From Streptomyces sp. AA1529 (GTDB lineage Bacteria; Actinomycetota; Actinomycetes; Streptomycetales; Streptomycetaceae), in assembly GCF_000280905.1 (NCBI RefSeq), contig NZ_ALAP01000078.1, positions 248,001 through 312,000 on the forward strand: a DNA stretch of 64,000 bases. Direction: 5' to 3'. Below are positions 1 through 8,117 of this stretch, piece after piece. Below the pieces are notes generated by a model. It saw only the letters and a list, made by a program, of their open reading frames with translations, did no database searches and had not been told where the DNA came from. Made by a program: the position numbers and the translations under genes. The stretch's first letter is position 1. Each line of letters begins with the position of its first letter.

Positions 1-291
1 CACGCGACGGAGCCGGAGGTCTGGGCGGCGGCGGTGCGGCGCGCCTTCGGCCTCGGCGACAGCGTGGTGCAGGAGTACGTGCGACCGGCGCCCCACCCGG
101 TGGAGCTGAGCGACGGCGCTGCCGTGCGGACCGTGCACGGCGCCGCTGCCGTGCTCAGCCCGCTGCTGTTCGCCGGGCGGCCGGGCGGGTGCCGGGTCAG
201 CTTCCCGGCATCCGGCGTCCCGGCGTCCGGCGCCGGCCCCTCCCGTCTCCCGGCCGACGCCGTGCTGGCGGGCCGGGAGACGTCCGGCTGA
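1..291 (+). CDS. C-terminal fragment of an unidentified protein (possibly ATP-grasp-like)
   Basis: The reading frame is open from the first base to a TGA at 289-291, so about 96 C-terminal residues of a larger gene are visible and its start lies outside the window. The fragment has a Gly-Asp-Ser-Val-Val-Gln-Glu-Tyr-Val stretch near residue 19 and a Leu-Ser-Pro-Leu-Leu-Phe-Ala-Gly-Arg-Pro segment near residue 55. These resemble the last strands of ATP-grasp or circularly permuted ATP-grasp ligases, but too little is present to decide. The tail is Pro/Gly/Ser-rich and probably disordered. It converges on the SARP gene with only five bases between stops, so it may belong to the same cluster. Coding status is well supported; function is a guess. 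Confidence 0.55.
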   Translation, partial: HATEPEVWAAAVRRAFGLGDSVVQEYVRPAPHPVELSDGAAVRTVHGAAAVLSPLLFAGRPGGCRVSFPASGVPASGAGPSRLPADAVLAGRETSG

Positions 292-296
292 GACCG

Positions 297-1151
297 TCAG
301 CCGCCGCGCAGCGCCCTCAGCGGCCCCCCGCTGCCGCTGAAGGCCGCGTCGCGTGCGGCGCCGGTCAGCTCCAGTTCGACCGAGGAGTCGAGCACGGCGC
401 ACTGGAGGCGCTGCAGGTCGGGTGAGGGGTCCAGGCCCAGCTCGCGGGAGAGGACGCCGCGCAGCCGCTGGTAGACCTCCAGTGCGTTGCCGCGTCTGCC
501 CGAGCGGTAGAGCGCGAGCATGAGCTGCGCCTGGATGCCCTCGTGCAGCGGATGCTGGGCGGCGAGCCCGGAGAGTTCGCCCACCAGCTCGTGGTGCCGG
601 CCCAGGCTGAGGTCGACCTCGATGCGCTGGTTGAGGATGCCCAGCCGGGATTCCTCCAGCCGGGTCGCCTCGATCTCCAGCAGCGGACCGCACTGCACGT
701 CCACCAGTGCGGGCCCGCGCCACAGTTCCAGGGCCCGGCGGAAGGAGGCGGAGGCGCCGACGCAGTCGCCGGCCTCCAGCGCCCGGTGTCCGGCGCCGGA
801 GAGCCGCTCGAACTCGCAGACGTCGACCATCCCGCCCTGGGTGTCGAGCAGATAGCCGCCGGACTCGGTGATCAGCACGCTCTTGGCGCCGTGCGGCAGA
901 TCGGGGTGGTGCCGGTCGCCCAGGGCGGCCGCTATGAGGTTGCGCAGCTGGAGCACGTACGTCTGGAGCGTGGTCTGCACGCTGCGCGGCGGGGCCTCCC
1001 CCCACAGTTCCTCCACCAGGGAGGCGACGGAGACCACTTGGTCCGGGTAGAGCGCCAGCAGGGCCAGCACCTTTCTCGGTTTGACCGCGGTCGGGACGAC
1101 GGAGACCCCCGACTGGACGACCCGGCAGGGTCCCAGCACACTGATGTCCAT
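297..1151 (-). CDS. SARP-family transcriptional activator 1
   Basis: A 284-residue protein of the usual SARP length. Residues 1-95 form an OmpR-like winged helix (Val-Lys-Pro-Arg-Lys-Val-Leu-Ala-Leu-Leu-Ala-Leu, then a Leu-Val-Glu-Glu-Leu-Trp-Gly segment and a Thr-Leu-Gln-Thr-Tyr-Val recognition region). Residues 100-255 form the helical bacterial transcriptional activator domain (Leu-Trp-Arg-Gly-Pro-Ala-Leu near residue 149 and Glu-Glu-Ser-Arg-Leu). SARPs are pathway-specific activators of antibiotic clusters that bind direct repeats near -35. The ATG is preceded by AAGGGAG six bases upstream. It lies downstream of the thioesterase and SARP 2 on the same strand and may be co-transcribed. It probably activates the surrounding cluster. 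Confidence 0.9.
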   Translation of the reverse strand: MDISVLGPCRVVQSGVSVVPTAVKPRKVLALLALYPDQVVSVASLVEELWGEAPPRSVQTTLQTYVLQLRNLIAAALGDRHHPDLPHGAKSVLITESGGYLLDTQGGMVDVCEFERLSGAGHRALEAGDCVGASASFRRALELWRGPALVDVQCGPLLEIEATRLEESRLGILNQRIEVDLSLGRHHELVGELSGLAAQHPLHEGIQAQLMLALYRSGRRGNALEVYQRLRGVLSRELGLDPSPDLQRLQCAVLDSSVELELTGAARDAAFSGSGGPLRALRGG

Positions 1152-1190
1152 CTCTCGCTCCCTTCGGGTGCGTTCTCGGACTGTTTCGGG

Positions 1191-2024
1191 CTAGGTGGAC
1201 GGCTCGGACAGTGGTGCGGCGCCCTGCTTCGGGCCGCTGCGGCGCAGTTGTGCCGCCAGCAGGCCGGGCAGCGCGGTGTCGCGTACGAAGAAGTGGCCTC
1301 CGGGGACCGGGTGCTGCGCGAACGGCCCGCTCGCCCAGCGGCGCCACTCGGCGACGGCGGCGGCCGGGGCCGCCTCGTCCCGGGTGCCGGCGAACACGTG
1401 CACGGGGCAGTCGAGCGGGGTGTCCCAGGCGGGGTCCGCCGCGCCGCCGAGCGCGCGCAGACTGGCGGCGAGCCGCAGGTCGTCGCGCATCGTGGAGAGC
1501 AGGGTGCGCAGCCACTCCGGACGCTCGAACATGTACGGGGGCAGCGTGCCGTACCGGTTGAGCGCGGCCAGCAGCGCCGTGTCGGGCAGGTCGTGCTGGT
1601 CGGTCAGCGGGGTCGGCAGGTGCGGCGGCGGGCAGGCTCCCAGCCCGACCAGCACCGGCGCCGCCCGGCCCGCGCGGCGTATCCGCTGCGCGAAGCGGTA
1701 GGCCACCAGCGCGCCGAGGCTGTGCCCGTAGAGCGCGTAGGGCTGGTCCAGCAGCGGGCCGAGCTGCGCGTCGAGTTCGTCCAGCAGCACGGGCGCCTCG
1801 GTGATGCGCGGCTCACGCAGCCGGGTCTCCCGGCCGGGGAGCCGGACGGGCAGCACGCACACGCCCGGGTCGAACCCGCGGCGCCAGCGCGCGAAGGTGA
1901 GCGCGCCGGCGCCCGCATGGTGGAAGCAGAACAGCCGCAGTCCGCCGTCGGCGGGCTCCCGCCCGGTGGCGGGTGAGCCGTCCGTCGTGCGTGGTTCGGG
2001 AGGTGCCGCGAGATACGCGTTCAT
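1191..2024 (-). CDS. Type II thioesterase (alpha/beta hydrolase)
   Basis: A 277-residue member of the GrsT/RifR editing thioesterase family. Visible motifs are the N-terminal Phe-Cys-Phe-His-His-Ala-Gly-Ala-Gly strand/oxyanion region, the nucleophile elbow Gly-His-Ser-Leu-Gly-Ala near residue 97, an acidic residue in Gly-Thr-Arg-Asp-Glu, and the C-terminal catalytic His in Gly-Gly-His-Phe-Phe. Such enzymes hydrolyse wrongly primed or stalled acyl groups from carrier-protein phosphopantetheine arms. That fits the three carrier proteins in this cluster, and may be especially relevant because the PKS acyltransferase is degenerate. It sits between the two SARP genes on the same strand, 39 bases before SARP 1. 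The stop is TAG. Confidence 0.9.
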   Translation of the reverse strand: MNAYLAAPPEPRTTDGSPATGREPADGGLRLFCFHHAGAGALTFARWRRGFDPGVCVLPVRLPGRETRLREPRITEAPVLLDELDAQLGPLLDQPYALYGHSLGALVAYRFAQRIRRAGRAAPVLVGLGACPPPHLPTPLTDQHDLPDTALLAALNRYGTLPPYMFERPEWLRTLLSTMRDDLRLAASLRALGGAADPAWDTPLDCPVHVFAGTRDEAAPAAAVAEWRRWASGPFAQHPVPGGHFFVRDTALPGLLAAQLRRSGPKQGAAPLSEPST

Positions 2025-2135
2025 CCCTCCCCCCTTCCCCCGTCCCGGTGACGGGGCCGGTCGTCGAGGGCCAGATGTTCACGACTGGCGCTGGACGACA
2101 GCTTGAAGCGGGGTGGAACCGGCCGGGGAGGGCCG

Positions 2136-2993
2136 CTACCCCGCGAGGCCCGCTGCCGCGCCGGCCTCGGCGCCGCGCCAGGCGGCCAGTGCGTCCTCGC
2201 CCCGGAGAATGGCCTGGTGCAGGCGGTCGATCCGGGGCGAGGGCTCCAGGCCCAGCTCCTCCACGAGGGTGGCGCGCAGCCGCCGGAAGGCGACCAGCGC
2301 ATCGGAGGAGCGGCCGTCCTGATGGAACGCGACCATGAGCAGCGCGTGCAGGTTCTCGTAGAGCGGGTAGCGGCCGCGCAGGGCGCACAGCTCGCCCAGC
2401 ACCTCGCGGTGCCGGCCCAGCCGCAGATCCGCGTCGATCCGCCGCTCCAGCGCGCCCAGCCTGCTCTCCTCCAGCCGGGTGGCCTCGATGGCGAGGTGCT
2501 TGCCGTGCGGCAGGTCGGCGAGCGCGGGACCGCGCCACAGTGCGAGTGCCTCGTCCAGCAGCCGCGCGGCCTTGGCCATGTCCCCGGCCTCGTAGGCCGC
2601 GTGCCCGTTGCGGGTGAGCTGCGCGAACTGCAGCGCGTCGACGTCGGCGTCGGCGATCTCCAGCTGGTAGCCGGCGTGCCGGGTGGCGAGGATGTGCTTG
2701 TCCCCGGGCCGGAGCGGGTCGCGCGGCGCGGCACCGGCCGCGGGCAGGGTGCCCTGGTCGCCGAGGGCGGCACGGAGCCTGCGGCGCAGTTGCAGGATGT
2801 AGGTCTGGAGCGTGGTGGGGGCGCTGCGCGGGGGCCCGGCGCCCCAGACCTCCTCCATGAGGTCGGACACCGGCACGATGTGCCGGCTGCGGAGCGCGAG
2901 CAGGGCCAGGATCTGCCGCGGCTTGGCCGCGCTCGGCGCGATCGAGGCGCCCGCCGTCTCGGCGTGCAGAGTTCCCAGTACCCTGATGCGCAT
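2136..2993 (-). CDS. SARP-family transcriptional activator 2
   Basis: A 285-residue SARP paralogue of the neighbouring gene, with the same order of domains: winged helix at residues 1-95 (Ala-Ala-Lys-Pro-Arg-Gln-Ile-Leu-Ala-Leu-Leu-Ala-Leu; Leu-Met-Glu-Glu-Val-Trp-Gly; Thr-Leu-Gln-Thr-Tyr-Ile-Leu-Gln-Leu) followed by the helical activator domain to about 260 (Leu-Trp-Arg-Gly-Pro-Ala-Leu, Glu-Glu-Ser-Arg-Leu-Gly). The ATG follows GGGGAGG at a spacing of five bases. It is divergent from the RiPP precursor gene across a 315-base region with two palindromes, so it can control both directions. Two clearly related SARPs flanking one thioesterase suggest a local duplication with divergence. Confidence 0.9.
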   Translation of the reverse strand: MRIRVLGTLHAETAGASIAPSAAKPRQILALLALRSRHIVPVSDLMEEVWGAGPPRSAPTTLQTYILQLRRRLRAALGDQGTLPAAGAAPRDPLRPGDKHILATRHAGYQLEIADADVDALQFAQLTRNGHAAYEAGDMAKAARLLDEALALWRGPALADLPHGKHLAIEATRLEESRLGALERRIDADLRLGRHREVLGELCALRGRYPLYENLHALLMVAFHQDGRSSDALVAFRRLRATLVEELGLEPSPRIDRLHQAILRGEDALAAWRGAEAGAAAGLAG

Positions 2994-3308
2994 CCGGGCC
3001 TCCCCGTTGGCGGTTCCCGCTGGTGGGTGTCGCTGCTTCGGTCACTGCGTACGGTTGGGAGAATCGCATCCGTACGCGCCGTGCGACAGTGAGTAACTCA
3101 CGATCTTGGCGCGGATATCCGGCGGAACCGGGGCATGAGATTTTCACATGGAGGGTCGTGAAGCCTCCACTGGCCCGAGCCCCACGGGCCGCTCACACTG
3201 CTGTCCTGCGCATCGGACCCTCACGATCGGGCCACTCCCCACAGCACCGCGTCGCCCCATGAGTCCACGGGGGCCATGGGTTCCTCTCTCTCCAGACGGG
3301 AGACCACG
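2994..3308. promoter_or_regulatory. Divergent promoter region between SARP 2 and the RiPP precursor
   Basis: 315 bases without a convincing gene; the short frames here have no coding bias. Two inverted repeats stand out: 7-base arms CGTACGG / CCGTACG at 3048-3054 and 3070-3076, and the perfect 13-bp palindrome GTGAGTAACTCAC at 3089-3101. The octamer TCACGATC overlaps the second palindrome (3098-3105) and recurs at 3221-3228. These are plausible operators for a cluster regulator, but which protein binds is unknown. No clear -35/-10 pair is assigned. Confidence 0.5.
3089..3101. promoter_or_regulatory. 13-bp perfect palindrome, candidate operator
   Basis: GTGAGT-A-ACTCAC reads identically on both strands apart from the central base. 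It lies about 95 bases upstream of the SARP 2 start and 208 bases upstream of the precursor start. The palindromic form suits a dimeric repressor or activator of the GntR or LysR type rather than a SARP, which prefers direct repeats. No experimental basis. Confidence 0.4.
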
Positions 3309-3665
3309 ATGTCAGGTCACGCGCTCGCCAAGGTCACCACCCCCCGCACCCCGGGGGCCGCGCACTCGCTCGACCAGGACTGGCGCTTCGCCGAACTGAC
3401 CGCGCAATGCTGCCTCGACCCCGCCCTCGCGCTGCGCTATGCGGTGGAACCGCGCGGCGTGCTCGCCGAGTTCGGGATCGCCACCGACGCGGCGACCCCC
3501 GTCCCCGCCCTGCCCGCCGGGCTGGGCAGCGAGGTGACCATCACCAGCCTCAACCCGCGCGACACCGTCGGGCACACCACCGACTGCTCCAGTTGGACCT
3601 ACGCACCGCCGAACGAGCCGGCACCGGCCGCCGTTCCGGTCTCCCCCGCGGCATCGACACGCTGA
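3309..3665 (+). CDS. RiPP precursor peptide with nitrile-hydratase-like (NHLP) leader
   Basis: A 118-residue peptide immediately upstream of, and co-directional with, the YcaO cyclodehydratase (34-base gap). ATG 3309 is chosen over an upstream ATG at 3276 because it has GGGAG six bases before it. Residues 25-58 (Trp-Arg-Phe-Ala-Glu-Leu, Asp-Pro-Ala-Leu-Ala-Leu, Glu-Pro-Arg-Gly-Val-Leu-Ala-Glu-Phe-Gly-Ile) follow the pattern of NHLP leaders derived from nitrile hydratase alpha subunits, in which a short helical stretch ends in Leu-Ala-Glu-x-Gly. Residues 72-118 are the likely core region: a Thr-Thr-Asp-Cys-Ser-Ser-Trp-Thr-Tyr stretch (90-98) followed by a Pro/Ala-rich tail ending Ala-Ser-Thr-Arg. 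Cys93 is the only cysteine after the leader, so at most one thiazoline plus several oxazolines could form. No double-Gly protease site is obvious. Confidence 0.72.
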   Translation: MSGHALAKVTTPRTPGAAHSLDQDWRFAELTAQCCLDPALALRYAVEPRGVLAEFGIATDAATPVPALPAGLGSEVTITSLNPRDTVGHTTDCSSWTYAPPNEPAPAAVPVSPAASTR

Positions 3666-3699
3666 GCCGCGCCCGAGCCGACCGAACGGGGGAGACGGA

Positions 3700-6024
3700 A
3701 TGGAGACCGGCACCACACCATCGAGACCGGGGTTCCGCAAGCACCTGCGGCCCGCCGTCGTACCGGGCGACGCCACCTACCTCGTCTCCGAACAGGGGGT
3801 CACCGCCGTGGAGGGCGCGGCGATGGCCGCCCTGGCACCGCTGCTCGACGGCAGCCGGGACCTGGCGCAGCTGGCCCGGGAGACCCGCGGAGTGCTCTCG
3901 CCCGGCCAGCTCGGCAGCATTCTGGGGCAGTTGGCCCGGGCCGACCTGGTCGCCGACTTCGCCCCGGCGGACGGCCCGGCCGCCGACTGCCCCGGGCACT
4001 CCGACGCCACCTCCGCGTTCTGGGAGTCCGCCGGACTCGACGGGACGCGCGCCGACGCCGAACTGTCCGCCGGCCGGGTCCGGCTGCTGACCGTCGGCGC
4101 CGACGAGGACCGGCGGGCCGCCCGGGACGCCTTCCGGGCGGCCGGGATCGCACCGGCCCGGCCGGGCGAGAGCGATGCGCACACCCTCACCGTGGTGCTG
4201 TGCGAGGACTACCTCTCCCCCGCGCTGGCCGACATCGACGCGGCCCAGCGCCGCACGGGCCGGCCCTGGCTGCTGGCCAAGCCCTCCGGCGTCCAGCCGT
4301 GGCTCGGCCCGATCTTCCAGCCCGGCACCGGCGCCTGCTGGCACTGCCTGCACCACCGGCTGCGCCACCACCGCTCCGCGCACAGCTATGTGGGCCGCGC
4401 ACTGGGTCTCGCGGCGCCGGTCACCCCGCCGCGCGCACACATCGCCGCCAGCCGGGCCAGCGCGCTCCACCTGCTGGCCCTGCAGGCGGCGACCTGGCTG
4501 GGCGGCTTCCGGGACGGCCGGCAGTCGTCGGTGTGGACCCTGGACAGCCTGCGCGGCGAGGGCCGGCACCATCCGGTGGAGCGCCGCCCGCAGTGTCCGG
4601 TCTGCGGCGATCCGACGCTGGTCGCGGCCCGGGCGCGGCAGCCCGTGGAGCTCCGCTCCCGCCCCAAGGTGCCCACCGGGGGCGGACACCGGTCGGTTCC
4701 GGCGCGGGAGATGCTGCGGCGGCACGAGCACCTGGTGAGCGAGGTCACGGGGGTGGTGCGGCTGCTCAACCGGGACCCGCGCTGCCCGGAGGACCTCAAC
4801 GCCTTCGTGTCCGGCAGCAACCCGGCGCTGCTCGGCGACGGGGTGCACACGCTGCGCTCGGCGCTGCGCAGCCACAGCGCCGGCAAGGGCGTCACCGAGC
4901 TGGACGCGAAGGTCGGGGCGCTGTGCGAGGCGGTGGAGCGGTACTCCGGCACCTTCCAGGGTGACGAGGAGCGGGTCCCGGGACGGTACGCGGAGCTGGG
5001 TGGCGCCGCGGTGCATCCCAACGCCCTCCAGCTGTACGACGAGCGGCAGTTCGCCCGGCGGCAGGAGTGGAACGCGCTGCACTCGCCGTTCCAGTTCGTC
5101 TGCGACCCGTTCGACGAGGACGCGGTGGTCGACTGGACGCCGGTGTGGTCGCTGACCGAGCGGCGGCACCGGCTGCTGCCCACCGGGATGCTCTACTTCG
5201 CCACTCCGCGGCGGGCCGGTGACCCGGTGCCGGTGCGGGCCGACTCCAACGGCAACGCGGCGGGCAGCAGTCTGGAGGACGCCGTCCTGCAGGGCTTCTA
5301 CGAGCTGGTGGAGCGCGACGCGGTTGCCCTGTGGTGGTACAACCGCACCCTCCAGCCGCAGGTGGACCCGGAGTCCTTCGGCGAGGAGTGGATCAGCCGG
5401 ATGCGTGCCTCCTACGCCGCGCTCGGCCGGGAGTTCTGGGTGCTGGATGTGACGTCGGACCTGGGCATCCCGGTGATGTGCGCGGTCTCCCGGCGCACCC
5501 GCCGGGGCGGGGCGGGGTGCGAGGACGGCGAAGACCGCGAAAACCGCGAAGACATCGTGTTCGGCTTCGGCTGCCATCCGGACCCGGCCCTGGCGCTGCG
5601 CCGGGCGCTGACCGAGATGACACAGATGCTGCCCGCGGTGCTGGACACCCGCAACAGCTTCGAGGACCCGGTCTTCCGCGACTGGTGCACCCGGCGCACC
5701 CTCGCCGACCAGCCCTATCTGGCACCGGACCCGGAGGCCCGCACCCTGGGGGCCGCCGACTTCGGCCACACGCCCCGCGCCGATCTGCGCGAGGACGTGG
5801 AGGACGCGGTCGGGCTGCTGCGCCGGCACGGGATGGAACTGCTGGTGCTGGACCAGACGCGGCCCGACCTGGGCATCCCGGTGGTCAAGGTGCTGGTGCC
5901 CGGACTGCGGCACTTCTGGGCGCGGTTCGCACCGGGGAGGCTCTACGACGTACCGGTCCGGCTCGGACGCCGCGCCGAGCCGGTCGACTACGACGGGCTG
6001 AACCCCATCCCGGTGTTCGTCTAG
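3700..6024 (+). CDS. Fused azoline cyclodehydratase (E1-like leader-binding domain + YcaO)
   Basis: A 774-residue C-D fusion of the TOMM type. Residues about 10-90 look like the leader-recognition wing; residues 100-310 are the ThiF/E1-like partner with a zinc tetrathiolate (Cys-Trp-His-Cys at 213-216 and Cys-Pro-Val-Cys at 299-302). The YcaO domain follows, with Gly-Lys-Gly-Val-Thr-Glu and Cys-Glu-Ala-Val-Glu-Arg-Tyr, and the ATP/Mg motifs Ser-Asn-Gly-Asn-Ala-Ala-Gly and Glu-Leu-Val-Glu-Arg-Asp-Ala. The C-terminus Asn-Pro-Ile-Pro-Val-Phe-Val resembles the Pro-rich tail of azoline-forming members. The family uses ATP to phosphorylate the amide and convert Cys/Ser/Thr to azolines. GGGGGAG precedes the ATG. 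No flavin dehydrogenase for azole formation lies in the window, so azolines may be retained or oxidised by the P450 or FAD enzyme. Confidence 0.93.
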   Translation: METGTTPSRPGFRKHLRPAVVPGDATYLVSEQGVTAVEGAAMAALAPLLDGSRDLAQLARETRGVLSPGQLGSILGQLARADLVADFAPADGPAADCPGHSDATSAFWESAGLDGTRADAELSAGRVRLLTVGADEDRRAARDAFRAAGIAPARPGESDAHTLTVVLCEDYLSPALADIDAAQRRTGRPWLLAKPSGVQPWLGPIFQPGTGACWHCLHHRLRHHRSAHSYVGRALGLAAPVTPPRAHIAASRASALHLLALQAATWLGGFRDGRQSSVWTLDSLRGEGRHHPVERRPQCPVCGDPTLVAARARQPVELRSRPKVPTGGGHRSVPAREMLRRHEHLVSEVTGVVRLLNRDPRCPEDLNAFVSGSNPALLGDGVHTLRSALRSHSAGKGVTELDAKVGALCEAVERYSGTFQGDEERVPGRYAELGGAAVHPNALQLYDERQFARRQEWNALHSPFQFVCDPFDEDAVVDWTPVWSLTERRHRLLPTGMLYFATPRRAGDPVPVRADSNGNAAGSSLEDAVLQGFYELVERDAVALWWYNRTLQPQVDPESFGEEWISRMRASYAALGREFWVLDVTSDLGIPVMCAVSRRTRRGGAGCEDGEDRENREDIVFGFGCHPDPALALRRALTEMTQMLPAVLDTRNSFEDPVFRDWCTRRTLADQPYLAPDPEARTLGAADFGHTPRADLREDVEDAVGLLRRHGMELLVLDQTRPDLGIPVVKVLVPGLRHFWARFAPGRLYDVPVRLGRRAEPVDYDGLNPIPVFV

Positions 6025-6092
6025 CCGATGGTGGCACCCGATCCCCTCGCCTATGCTGTGCACACCTTCGGCGGGGCGAGGGGAGAGCGCGA

Positions 6093-7454
6093 GTGAGCTC
6101 AGGGGGCAACCGAATCTCTTTACACCGGCGACGAAACGGGACACGGCAGCCACTCGCCTACGGGGTCGACGCCGCCATGGCGCCCCGGATCGTGCTGGTG
6201 GTCTTCGTCGTCGCCATGGCCGGCATCCTGGGTGCCGCGGTGCTGCACCTGCTGACCGTCGGCGGTTCGCCGATGCAGATCCTGGTCGGCGCGGCGGCGA
6301 TCGCGGTGATGTTCTGCACCCAGGTGGCCCGCACCACCCAGCGGGGCATGCGGCTGCACCGCACCTACCAGTTCTGGGTGCTGGGCGTGCAGATCGTCTG
6401 CACCTTCCTGCCGATGCTGCTGATGGGCACGGCCTGGGTCGGGCTGCCGGGGCTGCTGGCCGGCTCGCTGCTGCTCACCCTGCGGCCCCCCTGGTCCTGG
6501 CTGGGGGTCGCCGGGTGCGTGGCCAGCGTCCTGGCCGTCACCTGGTTCTCGGGCTGGGCACCGCTGCGGGTGGCCTACAACGGGGTGTCGGCGCTGACGA
6601 CGTGCGCCGTCGTCTACGGGCTGACCAAGCTGTCCGAGATCGTCCTCCAACTGCGCGCGGCGCAACAGGAGATCGCCCGGCTGGCGGTGGAGGAGGAGCG
6701 GCTGCGCTTCGCCCGGGACCTGCACGACCTGCTGGGCTACAGCCTGTCGGCGATCACCCTGCGCAGCGAGCTGGCACACCGGCTGGTGGACGCCGATCCG
6801 CCGCGCGCCCAGGGCGAGGTGGCGCATGTGCTGGAGATCTCCCGGCAGGCGCTGGCCGACGTCCGCTCGGTGGCGCGCAGCTACCGGAACATCTCGCTGC
6901 CCGCCGAGATCTCCTCGGCCGTGTCCGTCTTCGAGGCCGCCGGGATCGACGCGGAGGTCGACTCGACGCTGGAGAGCGTCCCGGAGACGGTGGGCACCGT
7001 GCTGGCCACGGTGCTGCGGGAGGGCGTCACCAACATCCTGCGGCACAGCAAGGTGCGCCGCTGCCAGATCACGGTGTGCGGCGACGCGGACTGCGCCGTG
7101 CTGCGGCTGGTCAACGACGGCGTGCAGCCGCTGCCCGATCCGCGGGACCCCACGACGCCGCACCCGGACGAAGAAGGAGGCAGCGGGCTGGGCAATCTGG
7201 CCGCGCGGGTGGACGCGATCGGCGGCACCCTGCGGGCGGGTCTGCGCGAGGACGGCTGCTTCCGGCTGGAGGCGCGCATCCCGCCCCCGGCCCCCGGGCG
7301 TCCGGCGGGCCGGGACGGGCCCGGGAGGTGCGCGGACCGCGGGCCGGGCGGACCGCACGGCCCGGCCCGGGCGGCGGCCTCCGGTGCGGCTACAGCCAGC
7401 CCTGCTCCCGGGCGATCCGCAGGGCGTCCACCCGGTTTCGGGCCCCGAGCTTGA
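6093..7454 (+). CDS. DesK/NarX-type membrane sensor histidine kinase
   Basis: A 453-residue kinase. Residues about 30-180 contain five or six hydrophobic helices. A short coiled linker leads to the HisKA_3 dimerisation motif Phe-Ala-Arg-Asp-Leu-His-Asp-Leu-Leu-Gly with phospho-acceptor His211, and a HATPase domain follows with the G-box Gly-Ser-Gly-Leu-Gly-Asn-Leu. GTG 6093 is preceded by GGGGAGAG. The C-terminal 50 residues are low-complexity Gly/Ala/Pro. It converges on the response regulator gene and overlaps its 3' end by 65 bases. That is unusual, because actinobacterial NarL-class pairs are normally tandem. It presumably controls the adjacent response regulator and the biosynthetic cluster. 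Confidence 0.9.
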   Translation: MSSGGNRISLHRRRNGTRQPLAYGVDAAMAPRIVLVVFVVAMAGILGAAVLHLLTVGGSPMQILVGAAAIAVMFCTQVARTTQRGMRLHRTYQFWVLGVQIVCTFLPMLLMGTAWVGLPGLLAGSLLLTLRPPWSWLGVAGCVASVLAVTWFSGWAPLRVAYNGVSALTTCAVVYGLTKLSEIVLQLRAAQQEIARLAVEEERLRFARDLHDLLGYSLSAITLRSELAHRLVDADPPRAQGEVAHVLEISRQALADVRSVARSYRNISLPAEISSAVSVFEAAGIDAEVDSTLESVPETVGTVLATVLREGVTNILRHSKVRRCQITVCGDADCAVLRLVNDGVQPLPDPRDPTTPHPDEEGGSGLGNLAARVDAIGGTLRAGLREDGCFRLEARIPPPAPGRPAGRDGPGRCADRGPGGPHGPARAAASGAATASPAPGRSAGRPPGFGPRA

Positions 7455-7995
7455 TGACGATGGCCGTCAGGTAGTTGCGCACGGTGCCCACGGAGAGGAA
7501 GAGCCGCCCGGCGATGTCGGCGGCCTCGGCTCCCTCGGCCGCCAGCCGCAGCACCTCGGTCTCCCGCGAGGTGAGCGGGTTCTCCCGGGCCGACCAGGCG
7601 TCCAGGGCCAGTTCGGGGTCGATGACCCGCTCCCCGGCGCGTATCCGGCGGATGGCGTCGGCCAGTTTGCTCGGCGGCGCGTCCTTGAGCAGGAAGCCCG
7701 AGACATGGGCCTCCAGGGCGCGGCGCAGGTTGCCGGGCTGGCCCAGGCTGGTGAGGATCAGGGTGCGGCAGGCCGGCAGCTTCTCGTGCACCTCGGCGGC
7801 CGCGGTCAGTCCGTCCACGCCCGGCAGGTCGATGTCGATGACGGCGACGTCGGGGCGGTGCGCGAGGACGGCCGGCAGGATGGCGCTGCCGGAGTCGATC
7901 TCGGCGACGATCTCGATGTCCTTCTCGATGTCGAGCAGCGCCACCAGAGCACCGCGCACCATGTGCATGTCCTCGGCGAGCACCACTGAGATCAT
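7390..7995 (-). CDS. NarL/LuxR-family response regulator
   Basis: A 201-residue two-domain regulator. The receiver domain has the acidic pocket near residue 9, the probable phospho-acceptor Asp54 in Val-Ile-Asp-Ile-Asp-Leu-Pro-Gly, and the conserved Lys in Leu-Leu-Lys-Asp. The C-terminal LuxR helix-turn-helix reads Pro-Leu-Thr-Ser-Arg-Glu-Thr-Glu-Val-Leu-Arg-Leu and Val-Gly-Thr-Val-Arg-Asn-Tyr-Leu, ending Ala-Arg-Glu-Gln-Gly-Trp-Leu. It is divergent from the P450 gene across 122 bases containing a 7-7-7 inverted repeat, the kind of site NarL-type dimers bind, so autoregulation plus P450 control is likely. Its partner is the convergent histidine kinase. Confidence 0.93.
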   Translation of the reverse strand: MISVVLAEDMHMVRGALVALLDIEKDIEIVAEIDSGSAILPAVLAHRPDVAVIDIDLPGVDGLTAAAEVHEKLPACRTLILTSLGQPGNLRRALEAHVSGFLLKDAPPSKLADAIRRIRAGERVIDPELALDAWSARENPLTSRETEVLRLAAEGAEAADIAGRLFLSVGTVRNYLTAIVIKLGARNRVDALRIAREQGWL

Positions 7996-8075
7996 CGTCG
8001 AGTTCCCCCGCGGACTCGGCCGGCCGGACTGGCGTTAGCGAGGCGAGAATACCGTGCCCCGTCACATGCAACACC

Positions 8076-8096
8076 GACTCGACCACGATTCGAGTC
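8076..8096. promoter_or_regulatory. 21-bp inverted repeat, candidate response-regulator operator
   Basis: Perfect arms GACTCGA (8076-8082) and TCGAGTC (8090-8096) separated by seven bases. The site is centred 32 bases before the P450 ATG and 91 bases before the response regulator ATG. NarL-class regulators commonly bind 7-base arms with a short spacer, so this is a good candidate site for the adjacent regulator. The P450 start has no visible Shine-Dalgarno, consistent with a short or absent leader. Confidence 0.5.
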
Positions 8097-8117
8097 CATA
8101 GTTCAACAGTCCGTTAC

